Shown: positions 5,982 to 7,796 of the stretch, piece after piece | How the letters are laid out: each line of letters begins with the position of its first letter | How positions within the stretch are numbered: the stretch's first letter is position 1 | NCBI GenBank assembly: GCA_902781245.1 | Contig: CACZIP010000086.1 | Span: forward strand, 1 to 7,796 | Direction: 5' to 3' | Source: an uncultured Coriobacteriaceae bacterium | GTDB lineage: Bacteria; Actinomycetota; Coriobacteriia; Coriobacteriales; Eggerthellaceae | DNA length: 7,796 bases | Notes under the pieces: model-generated | Databases searched by the model: none | What the model was told of the DNA's origin: nothing | Seen by the model: the letters and a program-made list of their open reading frames with translations, nothing else | Made by a program: the position numbers and the translations under genes

Positions 5982-7409
5982 TTAGAGGCTCAGCACCTTC
6001 TCCATATAGGAGGTGATATCGTTCTCGGTTTGAGCGTCGAGCAGGGTCTCTGGCGCTTCAGCCAGGCGACGCTTGTATTCGACGTTAGCTCGCTGAGCGA
6101 TGTCCATAGAGCCTTCCGCAACCCATGAATCGTAGCTTTCACATTCGGAAATCGTATTGGCGAACGGATCCATGAAGTAGTCCATGGTGTCGTCGGCGTC
6201 CAGGTAACTGCCGCCGATGCCGACTTCCTGGATGACTTCGACCGAAAGGGCGTCATCGGAAAGGTCCATGCCGTTCTTAAGCGCGATGCAGCGCGCAACG
6301 ATCTCTTCGTCGATGATGTGCTTCTCGTAGGACACGGTCATGATGGCGTCGAGCACGCCGAAGCATTCGAACAGGAAATCGCAGTCGGACATGACAGCCA
6401 TGAGAACGTTCTGCATGGTCTCGAGGCCGGCCTGCGCGTCGACGACCTTCGCGTCGGACATGCCGCACATGTTGCGCGTTGGAACCTCGTAGAACTCGTG
6501 TGCCATCTGCAAAATCGGCGCGTTCACGAGCGTCATGTCTGGCGTGCCAGTGCAGTAGGTACCCTTCTTCATGTAGGCAATCGAAGACGACGGCGAGTAA
6601 AGCACAGGGGCTTCGGGGTTGTATAGGTAGGCGAACGTGAGGCCTGAAAGGATTTCGGCGTTCATCAGCACGGCCGTGCCGATCGGGCGCATGGGACCCG
6701 ATACGCCGCCGAGGATGCAGGGCAGGTAGTGGATGCCCTGGCCGCGGGTGAGGTAAGCCTTCATCGTGCCGAGGGTCTTCGTTTCCCACTGCAGGGGGCT
6801 CAAGGGGTTCACGGGCGTTTGGCAGTACTGGCCCTCGACGCGGTTCTCGGGACCCGTGCCCTTTCCGAAGGCGAGCTGCACGAGGTCGAGGTACTGGTTG
6901 GCCTTCTCGAAGCCCACGTCCCATCCCATGATGGGCATGTCGGAGTGGCGCAGCGTCTCGCGACACACGAACAGATGCTTGTGGTCTTGTGCGACGTCAC
7001 TGGGATCGACCGGATGCTGGCCGGCGACGTCGATGACATCAGATGCTTGAGCAAGTATTTGCAGATTTGCGACATCCTGCAGCGTGCCGCGACGCTTACC
7101 ATTGTCGAGATCCTGGATGAAAACGGGACCATTATTGGGCTGCGCGTGAATGCCCTCGCCCATGACGATTGTTTTCTGCGGGTTGCGAGCATTGTATTGA
7201 TAGGTACGCGGTGCGTTCTTGATCGCTGCATCGATGAGCGAGCGTGGAATGTGCACAGTGTAACCCTCGACTTTTGCGCCGTGCTTTTTGAAAAGATCGC
7301 ACACTTCATCGTCGTGGAACACGACTCCCGTTTCCTCGAGAACCTTGCATGAAGCAGCGTGGATTCGCTCGAAGTCACCTTGGTCTAGATACGCCAGCAA
7401 CGATTTCAT
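5982..7409 (-). CDS. MttB-superfamily quaternary-amine:corrinoid methyltransferase, non-pyrrolysine type
   Basis: A 475-residue soluble protein of the trimethylamine methyltransferase (MttB) superfamily. True MttB needs pyrrolysine encoded by an in-frame TAG; this frame is uninterrupted at normal family length. It therefore belongs with the non-pyrrolysine enzymes such as MtgB (glycine betaine), MtcB (carnitine) and MtpB (proline betaine), which pass one methyl group to a Co(I) corrinoid protein. Recognisable blocks are an N-terminal helical part with HAASCKVLEETGVVFHDDE (17-35), IHAQPNNGPVFIQDLDNG (87-104), the glycine-rich LGGVSGPMRPIG (233-244), and GMSDAKVVDAQAGLET (316-331) in the TIM-barrel half. 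The substrate cannot be told from sequence, but two adjacent BCCT transporters point to a trimethylammonium compound. The start ATG is preceded by GGAGAGGTGAGGT. No partner corrinoid protein or methyl-corrinoid:tetrahydrofolate enzyme is next to it. The promoter region carries repeated palindromes, suggesting substrate-responsive control. Confidence 0.92.
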   Translation of the reverse strand: MKSLLAYLDQGDFERIHAASCKVLEETGVVFHDDEVCDLFKKHGAKVEGYTVHIPRSLIDAAIKNAPRTYQYNARNPQKTIVMGEGIHAQPNNGPVFIQDLDNGKRRGTLQDVANLQILAQASDVIDVAGQHPVDPSDVAQDHKHLFVCRETLRHSDMPIMGWDVGFEKANQYLDLVQLAFGKGTGPENRVEGQYCQTPVNPLSPLQWETKTLGTMKAYLTRGQGIHYLPCILGGVSGPMRPIGTAVLMNAEILSGLTFAYLYNPEAPVLYSPSSSIAYMKKGTYCTGTPDMTLVNAPILQMAHEFYEVPTRNMCGMSDAKVVDAQAGLETMQNVLMAVMSDCDFLFECFGVLDAIMTVSYEKHIIDEEIVARCIALKNGMDLSDDALSVEVIQEVGIGGSYLDADDTMDYFMDPFANTISECESYDSWVAEGSMDIAQRANVEYKRRLAEAPETLLDAQTENDITSYMEKVLSL

Positions 7410-7442
7410 ACCTCACCTCTCCTCTCGGTTTAGGACTTATCA

Positions 7443-7454
7443 TCATCGCGATGA
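7443..7454. promoter_or_regulatory. Palindromic operator site 1 (TCATCGCGATGA)
   Basis: A perfect 12-bp palindrome located 34 bases before the mttB start codon, downstream of the proposed mttB -10. It shares its core exactly with site 2, whose centre is 31 bases away (about three helical turns). It is likely a regulator binding site acting in the transcribed leader of mttB. Confidence 0.7.
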
Positions 7455-7466
7455 CTTAATGAGCTT

Positions 7467-7495
7467 AGTATTGTCATCGCGATGATTTATTACAA
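7467..7495 (-). promoter_or_regulatory. Candidate mttB promoter
   Basis: On the minus strand TTGTAA (7495-7490, 4 of 6) lies 17 bases from AATACT (7472-7467, 4 of 6). Both boxes are mediocre, as expected for a regulated promoter. Palindrome site 2 fills the spacer almost exactly, the usual place for repressor occlusion or MerR-like control. The match quality alone would not justify the call; the fit with the palindromes is what raises it. Confidence 0.4.
7474..7485. promoter_or_regulatory. Palindromic operator site 2 (TCATCGCGATGA)
   Basis: A perfect 12-bp palindrome identical to site 1, within the spacer of the proposed mttB promoter. Flanks differ from site 1, which argues for selection on the core rather than a recent duplication. 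Confidence 0.7.
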
Positions 7496-7504
7496 TTGCA
7501 AGGG

Positions 7505-7534
7505 GGTTAACGGTAGTTTTTTCGCGGTTAACGG
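7505..7534. repeat. Pair of GGTTAACGG direct repeats, 21-bp period
   Basis: GGTTAACGG occurs at 7505-7513 and again at 7526-7534, exactly 21 bases apart (two helical turns). Each contains the palindrome GTTAAC. The pair lies upstream of the candidate mttB promoter boxes, consistent with an activator site distinct from the TCATCGCGATGA sites. The binding protein is unknown. Confidence 0.5.
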
Positions 7535-7612
7535 CGCAATCTCGCCATTATTGACAGAATGCGCTGTTTTAAGAATCTGCACTGATTGACAGTTACTCTG
7601 AAGAGAATCGCA

Positions 7613-7621
7613 TGCTATCAT
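7613..7621 (+). promoter_or_regulatory. Extended -10 promoter of the divergent gene
   Basis: TGCTATCAT is an extended -10 (TGn plus TATCAT, 5 of 6). No good -35 is at the right spacing. TTGACA at 7586-7591 is perfect but 24 bases from the hexamer, too far for a normal promoter. TATAAA at 7626-7631 is an alternative -10. Transcription would start close to palindrome site 3. Confidence 0.4.
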
Positions 7622-7631
7622 GCTCTATAAA

Positions 7632-7643
7632 TCAACGCGATGA
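7632..7643. promoter_or_regulatory. Palindromic operator site 3 (one mismatch)
   Basis: TCAACGCGATGA matches the core of sites 1 and 2 at 11 of 12 bases and also shares the following CTT with site 1. It lies at the expected transcription start of the divergent gene, 31 bases before its start codon, which fits autoregulation by the same protein. Confidence 0.6.
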
Positions 7644-7674
7644 CTTTTGTTTTGCGCCAAACAGAGGGAGATGC

Positions 7675-7796
7675 ATGTCGCTATCGCTGGAAGCAAGCCC
7701 AACGATACGCATCGCAGGGAACGATATTACAGATGAGAAAACGCAACGCACATCACACCAAACAGGAATACGTAGACGTCACGTGCAAGATGATTG
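7675..7796 (+). CDS. Start of a divergent gene, possible regulator (3' end outside window)
   Basis: An ATG at 7675 opens a frame that remains open to the window edge (40 codons), preceded by GAGGGAG at 7664-7670. The visible peptide begins MSLSLEASPTIRIAGND and then becomes basic and polar (TGIRRRHVQDD). It has no signal peptide or membrane segment. The family cannot be identified from this length. A short basic lead-in of this kind is common before the helix-turn-helix of TetR-type and similar regulators, and the divergent arrangement around shared palindromes supports a regulatory role; both points are inference. An alternative ATG at 7671 closes after 21 codons and is unlikely. Confidence 0.55.
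   Translation, partial: MSLSLEASPTIRIAGNDITDEKTQRTSHQTGIRRRHVQDD

Noticed and set aside
6729..7352. Plus-strand open frame (207 codons) opposite mttB
   Set aside because: It overlaps a full-length MttB homologue on the other strand, and its composition fits a shadow of that gene's codon bias.
5982..7409. Possible pyrrolysine-containing MttB
   Set aside because: The frame has no internal TAG and is already full length for the family, so it does not need amber read-through.
7443..7643. The repeated palindromes as a CRISPR array
   Set aside because: Only three short copies, unequal spacing (31 and 158 bases) and no spacer/repeat structure; operator sites explain them better.

Overview
The window looks like chromosomal DNA of an anaerobic, moderately GC-rich bacterium. 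A non-pyrrolysine MttB-family methyltransferase, two different BCCT transporters and a rubredoxin-free flavodiiron protein suggest a gut-type or sediment anaerobe. My best guess is a Coriobacteriia/Eggerthellaceae-like genome, but no rRNA or other marker gene here confirms this.

Layout. Bases 2-331 (+) are the 3' end of a gene cut by the window edge, probably a LysR-type regulator. It converges on a flavodiiron protein gene (456-1610, -), with a perfect hairpin between them (402-426). Bases 1696-7409 hold four genes, all on the minus strand. In transcription order they are: an MttB-superfamily methyltransferase (7409-5982); a CaiT-like BCCT transporter (5920-4286); a second, BetP-like BCCT transporter (4085-2445); and a TauE/SafE (TSUP) anion permease (2448-1696), whose start overlaps the BCCT stop by 4 bases. 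A strong hairpin (4235-4268) followed by a recognisable promoter (4231-4203) divides this run into two units, mttB-BCCT2 and BCCT1-TSUP. At the right end, a divergent gene starts at 7675 (+) and runs off the window. The 265 bp between it and mttB hold three near-identical palindromes (core TCATCGCGATGA) and a separate pair of GGTTAACGG direct repeats.

How it may work together (inference). The locus reads as a quaternary-amine catabolic or methyl-harvesting module. BCCT transporters bring in a trimethylammonium compound such as glycine betaine, carnitine, a butyrobetaine, proline betaine or a sulfonated analogue. The MttB homologue moves a methyl group to a corrinoid protein, and a demethylated or anionic product leaves by exchange through the CaiT-like transporter or through TSUP. 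No corrinoid protein, corrinoid:tetrahydrofolate methyltransferase or reductive activase is in the window, so these must be supplied from elsewhere or lie beyond the edges. The divergent gene is a candidate regulator acting on the palindromes, but too little of it is visible to name its family.

The most interesting points are the triple palindromic operator set, the pairing of a cation-independent-looking and a cation-dependent-looking BCCT, the substrate-site substitutions in the CaiT-like protein, and the coupling of a BCCT to a TSUP permease. No stretch over 300 bases lacks a gene.
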